Source: Prescottella subtropica
GTDB taxonomy: Bacteria > Actinomycetota > Actinomycetes > Mycobacteriales > Mycobacteriaceae
Assembly: GCF_005434945.1 (NCBI RefSeq)
Contig: NZ_SKCH01000002.1
Coordinates: forward strand, 186,001 to 250,000
DNA: 64,000 nucleotides
Direction: 5' to 3'
Under the pieces are notes generated by a model. That model was not told the DNA's origin, searched no databases, and saw nothing but the letters and a program-made list of their open reading frames with translations. Positions 34,935-43,409 of this stretch are shown here, piece by piece (position 1 is the stretch's first letter; every line of letters begins with the position of its first letter). A program made the position numbers and the translations under genes.

Positions 34935-36809
34935 CTAGGTGCAGGGGTTGTCGGTCGCGTTGGTCACGGCGAGGTCGGCGGGCAGTTCGACCTCCTCCGG
35001 CTCGGCGATCCGGGTGGGCGGCGCGTCGACGGTCTCCCCGGCCTCCGCGGGCGGGGTCAGGGTGCGATCGAACGCGGTGCCCAGCACGACCTCGACGATC
35101 GCGCCGAGCCCACTCGTCTGTTCGAGCACCGCACCGGGAATCGACGACGCCACCGTCGCGGCCTCGGCCTCGGTGCCCGGTGAGAACCGCACGACGGTCT
35201 GGGTGCTCGAACCCGTGTAGTTGCCGACGCTGTAGATCTGGAACCCGTACGCGGCGAACCGGTCGGCGGTGGTCGCGGCCAATCCGGACACCCCGGAGCC
35301 GTTCGACACCTGGAGGCTCACCTCGTTCGGGGCGACGGCCAGCTGCGTCGGCTCGGGTGCCGGGGCCGGCGCGGTGGTGTCCTTCTTCTCGGCGTCCCGC
35401 TTCTCGCCGGGCAGCGGCTCGTCGTCGATGATCGCCTGGAAGATGTCCTTGATGTCGCCGAGGCGGGGGATCTCGTTGCCCCAGTCGTTGGTGCCGGCGG
35501 TCGGGACGGTGATGAAGGTGACCGCGCCGGCGTCGACGTTGCGCAGCGACTGCCCGAGAGTGAGCAGCGACTTGGTGTCGATGTTCTCGACGAACGTCGC
35601 GCGGGTGAACGCGTTGATGAAGCCGTTGAGCTTGCCCGGATCGAACAGCACCTTGCTCGACATGGCCTCCCGCAGCAGCGCGGACAGGAACAGTTGCTGA
35701 CGCTTGATCCGGCCGTAGTCGCCGTTGCCTTCGGCGTCGACGTGCCGGGCCCGGACGTAGTCGAGAGCCTTGCGGCCGTCGAGCGTCTGGTTGCCGGTGT
35801 TCGGCAGCACGGTGCCCAGTTCGCCGTCGACGAGGGGCTGGGGAACGCACACCTGCACGCCGCCGACCTCGTCGACCATGTTCTCGAAGCCCGCGAAATC
35901 CATGCCGACGAAATGTCGGATCTTGACGCCGGACAGCTTCTGGATCACCTTGACCAGGCACTTCGGTCCGCCGAGGGCGTAGGTGGCGTTGAGTTTGTCG
36001 CCGTCCGCCGCGGGGTACGTCTCACCGGTGTACGTGCCGGTGTCGTTGTCCCAGCCCTCGCAGACGGGGCGTTCCACGTCGAGGTCGCGGGGGAAGGACA
36101 CCGCGACGACACGGCTGCGGTCGGCGGGGACGTGCACGAGCATGACGGTGTCCGAGCGGGCGCCCTCGGCGTCCTCGACGGTGCCGGCGCCGACCTGACC
36201 GGCCGCGCCCGCCCGGGTGTCGGTGCCGACGATCAGGTAGGTCTCGTCACCGGTCTGCCCGCCGGGGTCGACGATGTCGGACGAGTCGACGTCGAGCGCC
36301 GAGATCTGCGCGAACCGGCCCTCGGTGGACTGTAGGTAGCCCCAGATGACGCCGGTCGCGAGCAACGTCAGCACCGCGACGAACGCGACGGCGGAACGTC
36401 CCGCCACCAGCAGTCGGCGGCGTTTGCGGTCGCGGCTCGCGGCGAGACGGGTCTGGTTGGGGGTGCCGACGGCACGGGGCGCGGCGGTGGTGACGGTGTC
36501 GGTGACCCACGAGGGTTCGCTCGGGGCAGGTTCGGGCGGTGGCGGTGGGGCGGGGACCGCGGGAATGACCTCGGTGTCGGGGTCGGAGTCGGCGGGGGGA
36601 GTGGGCCGCCCCATCTTTGCCATCAGGTCGGCGACGGAGAGTTGTTCCTCGGAGTCGGGGTCGTCGATCCCCCTGCGGCCACGGCGGCGAGCCGCCTGGT
36701 CGTCTCCGTGGCGAGCCGCCTGATCGTCTCCGTGGCGGTCGGCCAGGTGACGCTCCCAGGGGGCACGGCCTTCCGGTGTGTCGTGACCGGGATTGCGTTC
36801 GTCACCCAC
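34935..36809 (-). CDS. LytR-CpsA-Psr family cell-wall ligase with LytR_C domain
   Basis: A 624-residue protein, GTG start. Residues 1 to about 130 are a charged, Pro-rich cytoplasmic part; one membrane helix follows (LLVAGRSAVAFVAVLTLLATGVIWG region); then the extracellular LCP domain with conserved Arg/Asp residues in SDTVMLVHV, FPRDL and YGRIKRQQ, and a C-terminal LytR_C domain (LQVSNGSGVSGLA). Such enzymes attach arabinogalactan or other glycopolymers to peptidoglycan in mycolata. The N-terminal region contains a repeated RHGDDQAA coded by a 24-bp DNA repeat. Rv0822c holds this position in M. tuberculosis. Confidence 0.93.
   Translation of the reverse strand: MGDERNPGHDTPEGRAPWERHLADRHGDDQAARHGDDQAARRRGRRGIDDPDSEEQLSVADLMAKMGRPTPPADSDPDTEVIPAVPAPPPPPEPAPSEPSWVTDTVTTAAPRAVGTPNQTRLAASRDRKRRRLLVAGRSAVAFVAVLTLLATGVIWGYLQSTEGRFAQISALDVDSSDIVDPGGQTGDETYLIVGTDTRAGAAGQVGAGTVEDAEGARSDTVMLVHVPADRSRVVAVSFPRDLDVERPVCEGWDNDTGTYTGETYPAADGDKLNATYALGGPKCLVKVIQKLSGVKIRHFVGMDFAGFENMVDEVGGVQVCVPQPLVDGELGTVLPNTGNQTLDGRKALDYVRARHVDAEGNGDYGRIKRQQLFLSALLREAMSSKVLFDPGKLNGFINAFTRATFVENIDTKSLLTLGQSLRNVDAGAVTFITVPTAGTNDWGNEIPRLGDIKDIFQAIIDDEPLPGEKRDAEKKDTTAPAPAPEPTQLAVAPNEVSLQVSNGSGVSGLAATTADRFAAYGFQIYSVGNYTGSSTQTVVRFSPGTEAEAATVASSIPGAVLEQTSGLGAIVEVVLGTAFDRTLTPPAEAGETVDAPPTRIAEPEEVELPADLAVTNATDNPCT
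36686..36733. repeat. 24-bp direct repeat inside the LCP gene
   Basis: Two tandem 24-bp units (36686-36709 and 36710-36733) differ at one base. They encode repeated RHGDDQAA segments in the disordered N-terminal part. In-frame expansion or contraction would be tolerated. Confidence 0.85.
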
Positions 36810-36917
36810 CTGCGTGCCCTGACCTCTCCGCCTGCGAACAAGTACCGTCGCTCGGCGACGCCGCCATGATACTGATCGTTTGCGAGTTGAACAGTGGCCT
36901 GGAGCAGACCGCCTGGT

Positions 36918-38072
36918 CTATCCGCCGGAGTGCATGATGTCGGCGCCGGCCGGCACCAGCGTGTCCTCGGGGTCGTCGAGCCACCCGTCCGGCAGGGCCA
37001 CCGTGCCCGGGGAGCCCTGCCGGCCCCGCGGGCCCTCGGCGTCCTTCGGGAACGGCACCGTCGGGTCGAGCTGGCCCAGCAGATCCTCGAGTTCGGCGAG
37101 CGACGACACCCGGGCGAGTCCGTTGCGCAGATCGGAGCCGGCGGGGAATCCGCGCAGGTACCACGCGATGTGCTTGCGCATTTCCCGCATGCCACGGTCT
37201 TCGCCGTGGTGGTCGGCGAGCAGTCCGCCGTGCCGGCGCATGATCCGGGTGACCTCGCCGAGATTCGGCGGCGTGGGCATCTCGGCGCCGTTGAGGGCCG
37301 CGCTGAGTTCCGCGAACAGCCACGGCCGACCGAGGCAGCCGCGTCCGACGACGACGCCGTCGCAGCCGGTCTCGGTCATCATCTTCTCGGCGTCCTCGGC
37401 GGCGAAGATGTCGCCGTTGCCGAGGACCGGGACGTCGGTGACGTGTTCCTTGAGTCGGGCGATCTCCGACCAGTCGGCCTGACCGGAATAGCGCTGCGCG
37501 GCGGTGCGGCCGTGCAGTGCGACGGCGGCGGCACCCTCGGCGGCGGCGATGCGTCCGGCGTCGAGGTGGGTGTGGTGCTCGGCGTCGATGCCGATGCGCA
37601 TCTTGACGGTGACCGGGATGTCGGTGCCCTCGGTGGCCTTCACCGCGGCCGCGACGATCTGCCCGAACAGTCGGCGCTTGTAGGGCAGGGCGGAGCCGCC
37701 GCCCTTGCGGGTGACCTTGGGGACGGGGCAGCCGAAGTTCATGTCGATGTGGTCGGCGAGGTTCTCGTCGACGATCATCTTCGCCGCGGCGTAGGTGATC
37801 TCCGGATCGACCGTGTACAGCTGCAGCGACCGTGGCGTCTCGGTGGGACCGAACGTGGTCATGTGCATCGTCACCGGATGGCGTTCGACGAGGGCGCGGG
37901 CCGTCACCATCTCGCACACGTACAGGCCGGCGGTGCTGCCGGCGCGTTCGAGTTCGAGTTCCCGGCACAGCGTCCGGAAGGCGACGTTCGTGATGCCGGC
38001 CATGGGGGCGAGCACGACGGGGCTGCCCAGCTCGAGCGAACCGATGCGGAGGGGCGATCGGGAAGAAGACAT
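36918..38072 (-). CDS. tRNA-dihydrouridine synthase (DusB-like)
   Basis: A 384-residue FMN enzyme reducing uridine to dihydrouridine in tRNA. The N-terminal LAPMAGITN, catalytic Cys in MNFGCPVPKV, FMN-binding KMRIG and HGRTAAQRYSG segments and phosphate-binding VVGRGCLGRPWLF are all present. The C-terminal helical RNA-binding region is complete. It corresponds to Rv0823c in the conserved block. Confidence 0.95.
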   Translation of the reverse strand: MSSSRSPLRIGSLELGSPVVLAPMAGITNVAFRTLCRELELERAGSTAGLYVCEMVTARALVERHPVTMHMTTFGPTETPRSLQLYTVDPEITYAAAKMIVDENLADHIDMNFGCPVPKVTRKGGGSALPYKRRLFGQIVAAAVKATEGTDIPVTVKMRIGIDAEHHTHLDAGRIAAAEGAAAVALHGRTAAQRYSGQADWSEIARLKEHVTDVPVLGNGDIFAAEDAEKMMTETGCDGVVVGRGCLGRPWLFAELSAALNGAEMPTPPNLGEVTRIMRRHGGLLADHHGEDRGMREMRKHIAWYLRGFPAGSDLRNGLARVSSLAELEDLLGQLDPTVPFPKDAEGPRGRQGSPGTVALPDGWLDDPEDTLVPAGADIMHSGG

Positions 38073-38106
38073 GTGACCTCGGGGTGACTGCTTTGGGAGA
38101 AAAATT

Positions 38107-38136
38107 GTGCCCGGTACCGAATCCGGTACCGGGCAC
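38107..38136 (-). terminator. Terminator after the desaturase gene
   Basis: A perfect 12-bp stem (38107-38118 and 38125-38136) with a 6-nt loop. On the minus strand it is followed by AATTTTTCTC, so it is a true rho-independent terminator of the desaturase gene. Confidence 0.85.
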
Positions 38137-38168
38137 AGGATAGCCGCAACGGGCCAGGTGGGAACCTG

Positions 38169-39122
38169 TCAGGACGCCTTCTCGGCGCGGGCGGCGTCGC
38201 GGGCGAGGGAGCGGTCGCGCATCTCCTCGAACTTGACGGCCTGCTGTTCGAGGCTCTCGAGGAACGTGGCGAGTTCCTCGCGGGTGTCCTCGCCGCGAGC
38301 GGTGAAGTCGGTGCGGTCGAACACATTCCACTTCCGCAGGACCGGCTGCACGACCTCCTCGAGGTGCTGGCGCAGGTCGTAGATGCCGTGCTTGGCCATG
38401 AGGACGCCGTTGCGTCGGAAGTTCGGCATGCCGGCGCCGGGCATCTCGAAGTTCTTGATGATGTCGGTCACGGCCCGGAGCGTCTGGTCGGGGGCGATGT
38501 CCATCGCCGCGCCGCAGATGTTCCGGTAGAAGATCATGTGCAGGTTCTCGTCGGCGGCGATGCGCTGCAGCATCCGGTCGGCGATCGGATCCTGGCAGGC
38601 CTTGCCGGTGTTCCGGTGCGACACCCGGGTCGCGAGTTCCTGGAACGTCACGTACGACACCGAGTGCAGCAGGCCGACGTTGTCCCCGGCGGGGGAGTTG
38701 TAGCCGTTCGTCATGTGGATCATGCGGGCGTTCTCGAGTTCGACCGGGTCGACGCCACGGGTGACGACGAGGTAGTCGCGCATCACGATGCCGTGCCGGT
38801 TCTCCTCGGCCGTCCACCGTCCGACCCACGTGCCCCACGCGCCGTCCTGCGAGAAGTTTTCCGCGATCTCGCGATGGTAGGACGGCAGGTTGTCCTCGGT
38901 GAGGAGGTTGGTGATCATCGCGGCCTTCGCGACCTCGCCGAGGCGGGACTGTTCGGGATCCCAGTCGTCGCCGCCCATCGCGGCGAAGTTGCGGCCCTCG
39001 TCCCACGGCACGTAGTCGTGCGGATGCCACGCCTTGGCCATCGAGAGATGCCGGTTGACGTTCTCTTCCGCGACGGGCTGCAGTTCCTGCAGCAACTCGA
39101 GCTGGGTGAGATCCCTCGACAT
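38169..39122 (-). CDS. Acyl-[ACP] desaturase, DesA1/DesA2 type
   Basis: A 317-residue soluble di-iron desaturase that introduces a double bond in long acyl-ACP chains, probably for mycolic acid synthesis. Di-iron ligand motifs include E in WTAEENRH and in AADENLH. The ATG at 39122 follows GGAGG with 9-bp spacing; an ATG at 39137 is an alternative. The N-terminal LQELQPVAEENVNRHLSM closely matches mycobacterial DesA1. A palindromic operator lies 105 bp upstream. Confidence 0.94.
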   Translation of the reverse strand: MSRDLTQLELLQELQPVAEENVNRHLSMAKAWHPHDYVPWDEGRNFAAMGGDDWDPEQSRLGEVAKAAMITNLLTEDNLPSYHREIAENFSQDGAWGTWVGRWTAEENRHGIVMRDYLVVTRGVDPVELENARMIHMTNGYNSPAGDNVGLLHSVSYVTFQELATRVSHRNTGKACQDPIADRMLQRIAADENLHMIFYRNICGAAMDIAPDQTLRAVTDIIKNFEMPGAGMPNFRRNGVLMAKHGIYDLRQHLEEVVQPVLRKWNVFDRTDFTARGEDTREELATFLESLEQQAVKFEEMRDRSLARDAARAEKAS

Positions 39123-39502
39123 CAGTTCTGCCTCCATGAAAGTCGTTGACGCGAAAAGACGTTGGCGTCTTCTGTGGCTGTCCTTCGCTGGTGTGCGCCG
39201 TCGGCGTGGTCGTCGGGGCGGGTCGCAAACCTACGGTAGCGTAGGTTTGTCCGTCGAGGTGGGGTCCGAAGCCCGTACGCCGCTGCCGAAAGTCCCGTTT
39301 CCCCTGCTCGACGGTTCCCGCCGTCGTGACGTACACCGCATCGCGCGTGACGGACGTTACATGTCGGTGACCTTCTCGGGTGCGGTTTTCGCAGGTTCGC
39401 CGCACTCCGTCGGCAGGTGTTGCGGCACCGGGTCCGGTGCGCACACAATCTGGCCAGGGTCGCGCTCGGTGACGGCGGCACATTCACGACGGGAGGACGA
39501 GC
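39123..39502. other. Divergent intergenic region, desaturase/membrane protein
   Basis: A 380-bp gap. It contains the 22-bp palindrome at 39227-39248 near the desaturase. The rest, including the 200 bp before the membrane-protein gene, shows no convincing coding region or further hairpin. Confidence 0.6.
39227..39248. promoter_or_regulatory. Palindromic operator upstream of the desaturase
   Basis: Perfect 9-bp arms AAACCTACG and CGTAGGTTT around GTAG. The form is typical for a TetR dimer-pair site. In mycobacteria the TetR-type MadR is known to control desA1 and desA2, so a comparable lipid-responsive regulator is likely; the identity of the site with the MadR box was not checked. Confidence 0.75.
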
Positions 39503-40111
39503 GTGAACGACACTTCGACGCCATCCGGTGGCATCGGCACCGCCGCTGCCGCCGTCGGGAAAGCTGGCCTGCCGGCCTGGGCGAAGAAAGCGATCTGGGG
39601 TGCTGTCGTTCTCGCGGCCCTCGTGATCGCCTACTTCGTGCTCGCCGCGTTCCTGCCACGCTGGTGGTCCCAGCGGGTCGCCTCGCTCGCGGACGGAAGC
39701 TTCGGCCGGGGAATCACGTGGGGGCTGTTGTACGGGGTGCTGTGTACCGCGGTGCCGCTGCTCTTCTTCTACCTTGCGTGGCGGTCGCGCCGCCGGGCCC
39801 ACGCCAGGATCTGGGTCCTGTCGAGCGTGATCCTCGGTGTGGTCGTCGCGATCCCGAATCTGCTGACCCTGACCGTGGTGCTCGGCGGCAGCAGCGCGGC
39901 GCACGCCGGTGAACGCGTCCTCGACGTGTCCGCACCCGGGTTCCGGGGCGCATCCCTGTGGGGCGCGATCATCGGTGCCGCCCTGTTCGTGGGCGCGCTC
40001 GTCCTCCAGTGGCGCTACCGCAAACGCGGGGAGGAAGTGACGCGGCTGCGCAGCGACCTGCACCAGCGGGAACCCGAGTCGTCGGGGGAGTCGCCGGCCC
40101 CGGAGCTCTGA
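39503..40111 (+). CDS. Integral membrane protein of unknown function
   Basis: A 202-residue protein with about four predicted membrane helices: near residues 30-52, 72-92, 100-125 and 150-165. The C-terminus is charged and cytoplasmic-like (QWRYRKRGEEVTRL). GTG start after GGGAGG. It looks like the permease-like conserved proteins of corynebacteriales, but no function is known. It lies directly before the tRNA-Lys gene. Confidence 0.8.
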   Translation: MNDTSTPSGGIGTAAAAVGKAGLPAWAKKAIWGAVVLAALVIAYFVLAAFLPRWWSQRVASLADGSFGRGITWGLLYGVLCTAVPLLFFYLAWRSRRRAHARIWVLSSVILGVVVAIPNLLTLTVVLGGSSAAHAGERVLDVSAPGFRGASLWGAIIGAALFVGALVLQWRYRKRGEEVTRLRSDLHQREPESSGESPAPEL

Positions 40112-40217
40112 CCGGGTCCCCGTCGGCCCGGCACACGCCGAAAGTCCGTCCGCCAACACGCTTGTCGGGGCCGCGGTTTCCGTGAGCGAGTCGATCCCAC
40201 TAGACTGCTCGCCGCAC

Positions 40218-40293
40218 GCCCCTATAGCTCAGTTGGTAGAGCTACGGACTTTTAATCCGCAGGTCGTAGGTTCGAGCCCTACTGGGGGCACCA
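40218..40293 (+). tRNA. tRNA-Lys (anticodon TTT)
   Basis: 76 nt with encoded CCA. Acceptor GCCCCTA pairs with TGGGGGC, the D arm has AGCTCAGTTGG, the anticodon loop is CTTTTAA, and the T arm has GGTTCGAGCC. It starts the tRNA tract Lys-(tetR)-Glu-Asp-Phe-Asp-Phe. Confidence 0.97.
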
Positions 40294-40328
40294 CCCCTCA
40301 CCTGGCATTTCGCCGGGTGAGGGGTTTC
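40293..40328 (+). terminator. Terminator after tRNA-Lys
   Basis: A 10-bp stem ACCCCTCACC/GGTGAGGGGT directly follows the CCA end, and TT plus CGCATTT follow. The arms are 40293-40302 and 40316-40325. Confidence 0.75.
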
Positions 40329-40521
40329 GCATTTCCGGGGCGTGCCAACTTCGTGCCACGCCCGACACGGGTGGTTGCTGCACGAACGGTCGAGAGCGGT
40401 GCGCAGCAACCTCCCGCGGAGACGTTTCAGGTGGCCGGACAAGCGGACTAGTCTGGTTGTCGAGCGGGGAGCTGGCCGAAACCATCGGCGAGCATCACGG
40501 CTTTCGGAGGCGATCAGCGCA

Positions 40522-41211
40522 ATGGCACGTCAACAGGAACGTGCGCGGCGGACCCGCGCCGCGATCGTGGAAGCGGCTGCGGTGGAGTTCGGCAAGCACG
40601 GATATGCGGCAGCGTCGGTGAATGCGATCCTCGAGGGGTCGCACGCCACCAAGGGCGCAATGTATTTCCACTTCGAATCGAAGGAGGAACTCGGGCGGGC
40701 GGTGCTCGCCGCGGCGCTCGAGAAATTCAGGGCGGTCACGGATCGGTGGACGGATCGCACCGACCTCGACGCGTTCCAGACCCTGCACGGGCTCGTCGAC
40801 GAGGTTGCGTGGATGTTCCTGTCCGACCCGATCGTGCAGGCCGAGTTCCGGCTCATCATCGAACCCGAGTTCTACCCCGACGTGCAGAACGGGGGCGCGC
40901 GGGTCTGGGGAGCGTCGGCGCGCGACCTGATCCAGCGGGCCGTGCAGGACGGGTTGGTGCGCGACGGCGTCGACGCCGACAAGGTGACCCGGGTGCTGGC
41001 GGCGAGCCTGGCCGGCCAGCGGTACATGTCGGATCTCACCGCCCGGCAGATCGACCTGCGGGCCCGGTTCGAGGAGTCGCTCGACGTGATCCTCGCGGGC
41101 GTCGCGACCGACGAGTGGCTGACCGGGTGGCGGCGGGACGGCTGGCCGGTGGAGTCGCCGGCCGCCGACTCCGACACGGTGGAGTCCGACAGTGGTGGAG
41201 ACGCGGGGTGA
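40522..41211 (+). CDS. TetR-family regulator, ScbR/ArpA-like
   Basis: A 229-residue protein. The N-terminus (RTRAAIVEAAAVEFGKHGY then ATKGAMYFHFESKEEL) is that of gamma-butyrolactone receptor-type TetR proteins (ScbR, ArpA). The ligand domain has the conserved Trp in the VWG segment. It sits alone between tRNA-Lys and tRNA-Glu. No butyrolactone synthase gene is in the window, so the ligand is open. It could also act on the desaturase palindrome 1.3 kb upstream, but nothing shows it. Confidence 0.88.
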   Translation: MARQQERARRTRAAIVEAAAVEFGKHGYAAASVNAILEGSHATKGAMYFHFESKEELGRAVLAAALEKFRAVTDRWTDRTDLDAFQTLHGLVDEVAWMFLSDPIVQAEFRLIIEPEFYPDVQNGGARVWGASARDLIQRAVQDGLVRDGVDADKVTRVLAASLAGQRYMSDLTARQIDLRARFEESLDVILAGVATDEWLTGWRRDGWPVESPAADSDTVESDSGGDAG

Positions 41212-41317
41212 ATACGGGTTCTGAACAGCTGATTTGTGGTTTCCGAAAGCGGTGCCCTAAGCTATCCACGCTCCCAACGGAACGCCGTTGAGGGTACTGG
41301 CTGGAGCAATCCAGCGG

Positions 41318-41390
41318 GCCCCCTTCGTCTAGCGGCCTAGGACGCCGCCCTTTCAAGGCGGTAGCGCGGGTTCGAATCCCGTAGGGGGTA
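41318..41390 (+). tRNA. tRNA-Glu (anticodon TTC)
   Basis: 73 nt without encoded CCA. The acceptor GCCCCCT pairs with AGGGGGT (one G-T end pair). The anticodon loop is CTTTCAA on a CCGCC/GGCGG stem. It is the usual actinobacterial tRNA-Glu sequence type. Confidence 0.96.
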
Positions 41391-41437
41391 CGCTTCTCTC
41401 GCAGAAGTGAACGCACAGTTGAATAGCAGTACAGTAT

Positions 41438-41511
41438 GGCCCTGTGGCGCAGTTGGTTAGCGCGCCGCCCTGTCACGGCGGAGGTCGCGGGTTCGAGTCC
41501 CGTCAGGGTCG
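41438..41511 (+). tRNA. tRNA-Asp (anticodon GTC), copy 1
   Basis: 74 nt; acceptor GGCCCTG/CAGGGTC (one G-T pair), anticodon loop CTGTCAC, T arm GGTTCGAGTCC. It is identical to the copy at 41716-41789. Confidence 0.97.
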
Positions 41512-41566
41512 CAATGCTGCACCGGAAACGGTGTGGTGCGATAGGCATTCGGTTCGGGTGCCGCCC

Positions 41567-41643
41567 GGCCAGGTAGCTCAGTTGGTACGAGCGTCCGCCT
41601 GAAAAGCGGAAGGTCGCCGGTTCGATCCCGGCCCTGGCCACCA
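41567..41643 (+). tRNA. tRNA-Phe (anticodon GAA), copy 1
   Basis: 77 nt with encoded CCA; acceptor GGCCAGG/CCTGGCC, anticodon loop CTGAAAA on a TCCGC/GCGGA stem. It is identical to the copy at 41841-41917. Confidence 0.97.
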
Positions 41644-41715
41644 CGGGAAGTGTTTCCACTTCCGTGAAAGCAGTACAGTTTCACACGCAATACCCAGTTT
41701 CATGCTTTGCAGCAT

Positions 41716-41789
41716 GGCCCTGTGGCGCAGTTGGTTAGCGCGCCGCCCTGTCACGGCGGAGGTCGCGGGTTCGAGTCCCGTCAGGGTCG
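41716..41789 (+). tRNA. tRNA-Asp (anticodon GTC), copy 2
   Basis: Same sequence as the first copy, 278 bp downstream of it. The preceding spacer shares AGCAGTACAGT with the spacer before copy 1. Confidence 0.97.
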
Positions 41790-41840
41790 CTCACGTATCG
41801 GAGACGATGCGATGCGACAACATTCGGTTCGGGTGTTCCC

Positions 41841-41917
41841 GGCCAGGTAGCTCAGTTGGTACGAGCGTCCGCCTGAAAAGCGGAAGGTCGCCGGTTCGAT
41901 CCCGGCCCTGGCCACCA
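41841..41917 (+). tRNA. tRNA-Phe (anticodon GAA), copy 2
   Basis: Same sequence as the first copy, 274 bp downstream. It is preceded by CATTCGGTTCGGGTG, as is copy 1. It ends the tRNA tract. Confidence 0.97.
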
Positions 41918-41937
41918 CGGCCTCGGCCGCTTCACAG

Positions 41938-41967
41938 CCTCTCCTCGATTTTTCGAGGGGAGGTTTT
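41938..41967 (+). terminator. Terminator of the tRNA tract
   Basis: An 11-bp stem (CCTCTCCTCGA with TCGAGGGGAGG, one G-T pair) with a short T loop, followed by TTTTCTCG. Confidence 0.8.
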
Positions 41968-42179
41968 CTCGTTTCTGCATCCGTGGTGAACACTCGATGG
42001 AAGTGGAACAGATTCCACCTTCGTGTCAGTCGACCTGCGCGAGTGAATTCGCAGTTCAGCATGGGTGGATGTGTGTTCGAGCACTGTTGTCATCGACAAA
42101 ATCTGTACCCTGTTCTAGTCTCGGATCAGTCATGATCGTGCGGCCGCGGAAACTGCTCCTGGCTGGGATGGGGGCTTCG

Positions 42180-43355
42180 ATGCGGAACCGTCGGATATCG
42201 GATGTGTACGACGCCGTCGAGGCGTTGCTGCCGGAGTTGCGGACCCGGGCGCGCGCGACCGAGGACGAGCGGCAGGTGTCGACCGAGGTGATGCGGGATC
42301 TCACCGGGACCGGCCTGTTCACCGTGCTGCAGCCACACCGGTACGGGGGACTCGAGGCCGATCCCGTCGACTTCTTCGCGGTGGTGCGCCGGGTGGCGAG
42401 CGCGTGTGGGTCCACGGGATGGGTGTCGTCGGTCCTCGGCGTACACCCGTGGCATCTCGCGCTGTTCGACGGACGTGCGCAGCAGGACGTGTGGGGCGAG
42501 GACCCGGACACCCTGTTGTCGTCCGCGTACGCGCCGATGGGGCGGGCCGTCGCTTCCGACGGCGGCTACTTCTTCTCGGGTCGGTGGAGTTATTCGTCGG
42601 GCATCGCGCATGCCGGTTGGGTGCTCGTCGGTGGATTCGTCGTCGATGACGCCGGCGATCCGATCGACTTCCGCACGTTCCTGATCCCGGCCCGGGACTA
42701 CCGCGTCGACGATGTGTGGGACACCGTCGGCCTGAGGGGCACCGGCAGCAACGATGTCGTGGTCGAGGACGCGTTCGTGCCCGAGTACCGCACGCTGAGT
42801 TTCGCCGCGACGGTCCAGTGCCGTTGCCCCGGGCAGGACGTCAATCCGTCTGCACTGTATCGGCTTCCGTTCTCGGCGGTGTTCTCCACGGCGATCGCGA
42901 CGCCGATCGTCGGGATGGCGGACGGGGCGTACACGGCTTTCGTCGAGCAGCAGACGGCGCGACGGGAGTCGTCGAACACGCTCCGGGTTCCCGACGATCC
43001 GTTCATGCATGCGGCACTCGCGGAGTCTGCGCGCGACATCGAGATCGCGTGGACCCAGCTGCGGGGCAATCTCGACGCGCTGCTGGAGTCGGCGCGGGCG
43101 CAGGAGCGGATTCCACTGTCGTTGCGGATCAAGACCCGGCGCGACCAGGTCGGTGCATCCGGGTCGGCGGTGGCCGCGATCGATCGGCTGTTCGACTTCG
43201 CCGGGGGTGCAGCACTGCGGAGCAGCGCCCCGCTGCAACGGTTCTGGCGGGACGCGCACGCCGGACGTGCTCACGTGATCAATGATCCGCACCAGGCGCT
43301 CACCCTGTCCGGCCGCAGCGAACTCGGCCACGACATTCGCGACGCGTGGGTGTGA
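42180..43355 (+). CDS. Flavin-dependent monooxygenase oxygenase subunit, HsaA-like
   Basis: A 391-residue protein of the acyl-CoA dehydrogenase fold. It matches the oxygenase subunit HsaA of 3-hydroxy-9,10-seconandrostatrienedione 4-monooxygenase in length and in blocks such as ACGSTGWVSSVLGVH, WGEDPDT, SSAYAPMG, GLRGTGSNDVVV and RFWRDAHAGR. It would hydroxylate a phenol using reduced flavin from a separate reductase, which is not in the window. The ATG at 42180 has a G-rich site upstream; ATG 42132 is an alternative. The hsaC/hsaD genes of the steroid pathway are not adjacent, so the substrate may differ. Confidence 0.88.
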   Translation: MRNRRISDVYDAVEALLPELRTRARATEDERQVSTEVMRDLTGTGLFTVLQPHRYGGLEADPVDFFAVVRRVASACGSTGWVSSVLGVHPWHLALFDGRAQQDVWGEDPDTLLSSAYAPMGRAVASDGGYFFSGRWSYSSGIAHAGWVLVGGFVVDDAGDPIDFRTFLIPARDYRVDDVWDTVGLRGTGSNDVVVEDAFVPEYRTLSFAATVQCRCPGQDVNPSALYRLPFSAVFSTAIATPIVGMADGAYTAFVEQQTARRESSNTLRVPDDPFMHAALAESARDIEIAWTQLRGNLDALLESARAQERIPLSLRIKTRRDQVGASGSAVAAIDRLFDFAGGAALRSSAPLQRFWRDAHAGRAHVINDPHQALTLSGRSELGHDIRDAWV

Positions 43356-43409
43356 CGCGTCCACCGGCAAGTATTCGACCCTGCAGATGAGCGGCAAGGA
43401 GACGAGGAC

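Larger units (their letters stand above)
41428..41917 (+). repeat. Tandem duplication of an Asp-Phe tRNA unit
   Basis: Two Asp-Phe units with identical tRNAs and partly conserved spacers (AGCAGTACAGT before Asp, CATTCGGTTCGGGTG before Phe). The unit length is about 275 bp. The spacers have diverged more than the tRNAs. Confidence 0.85.
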
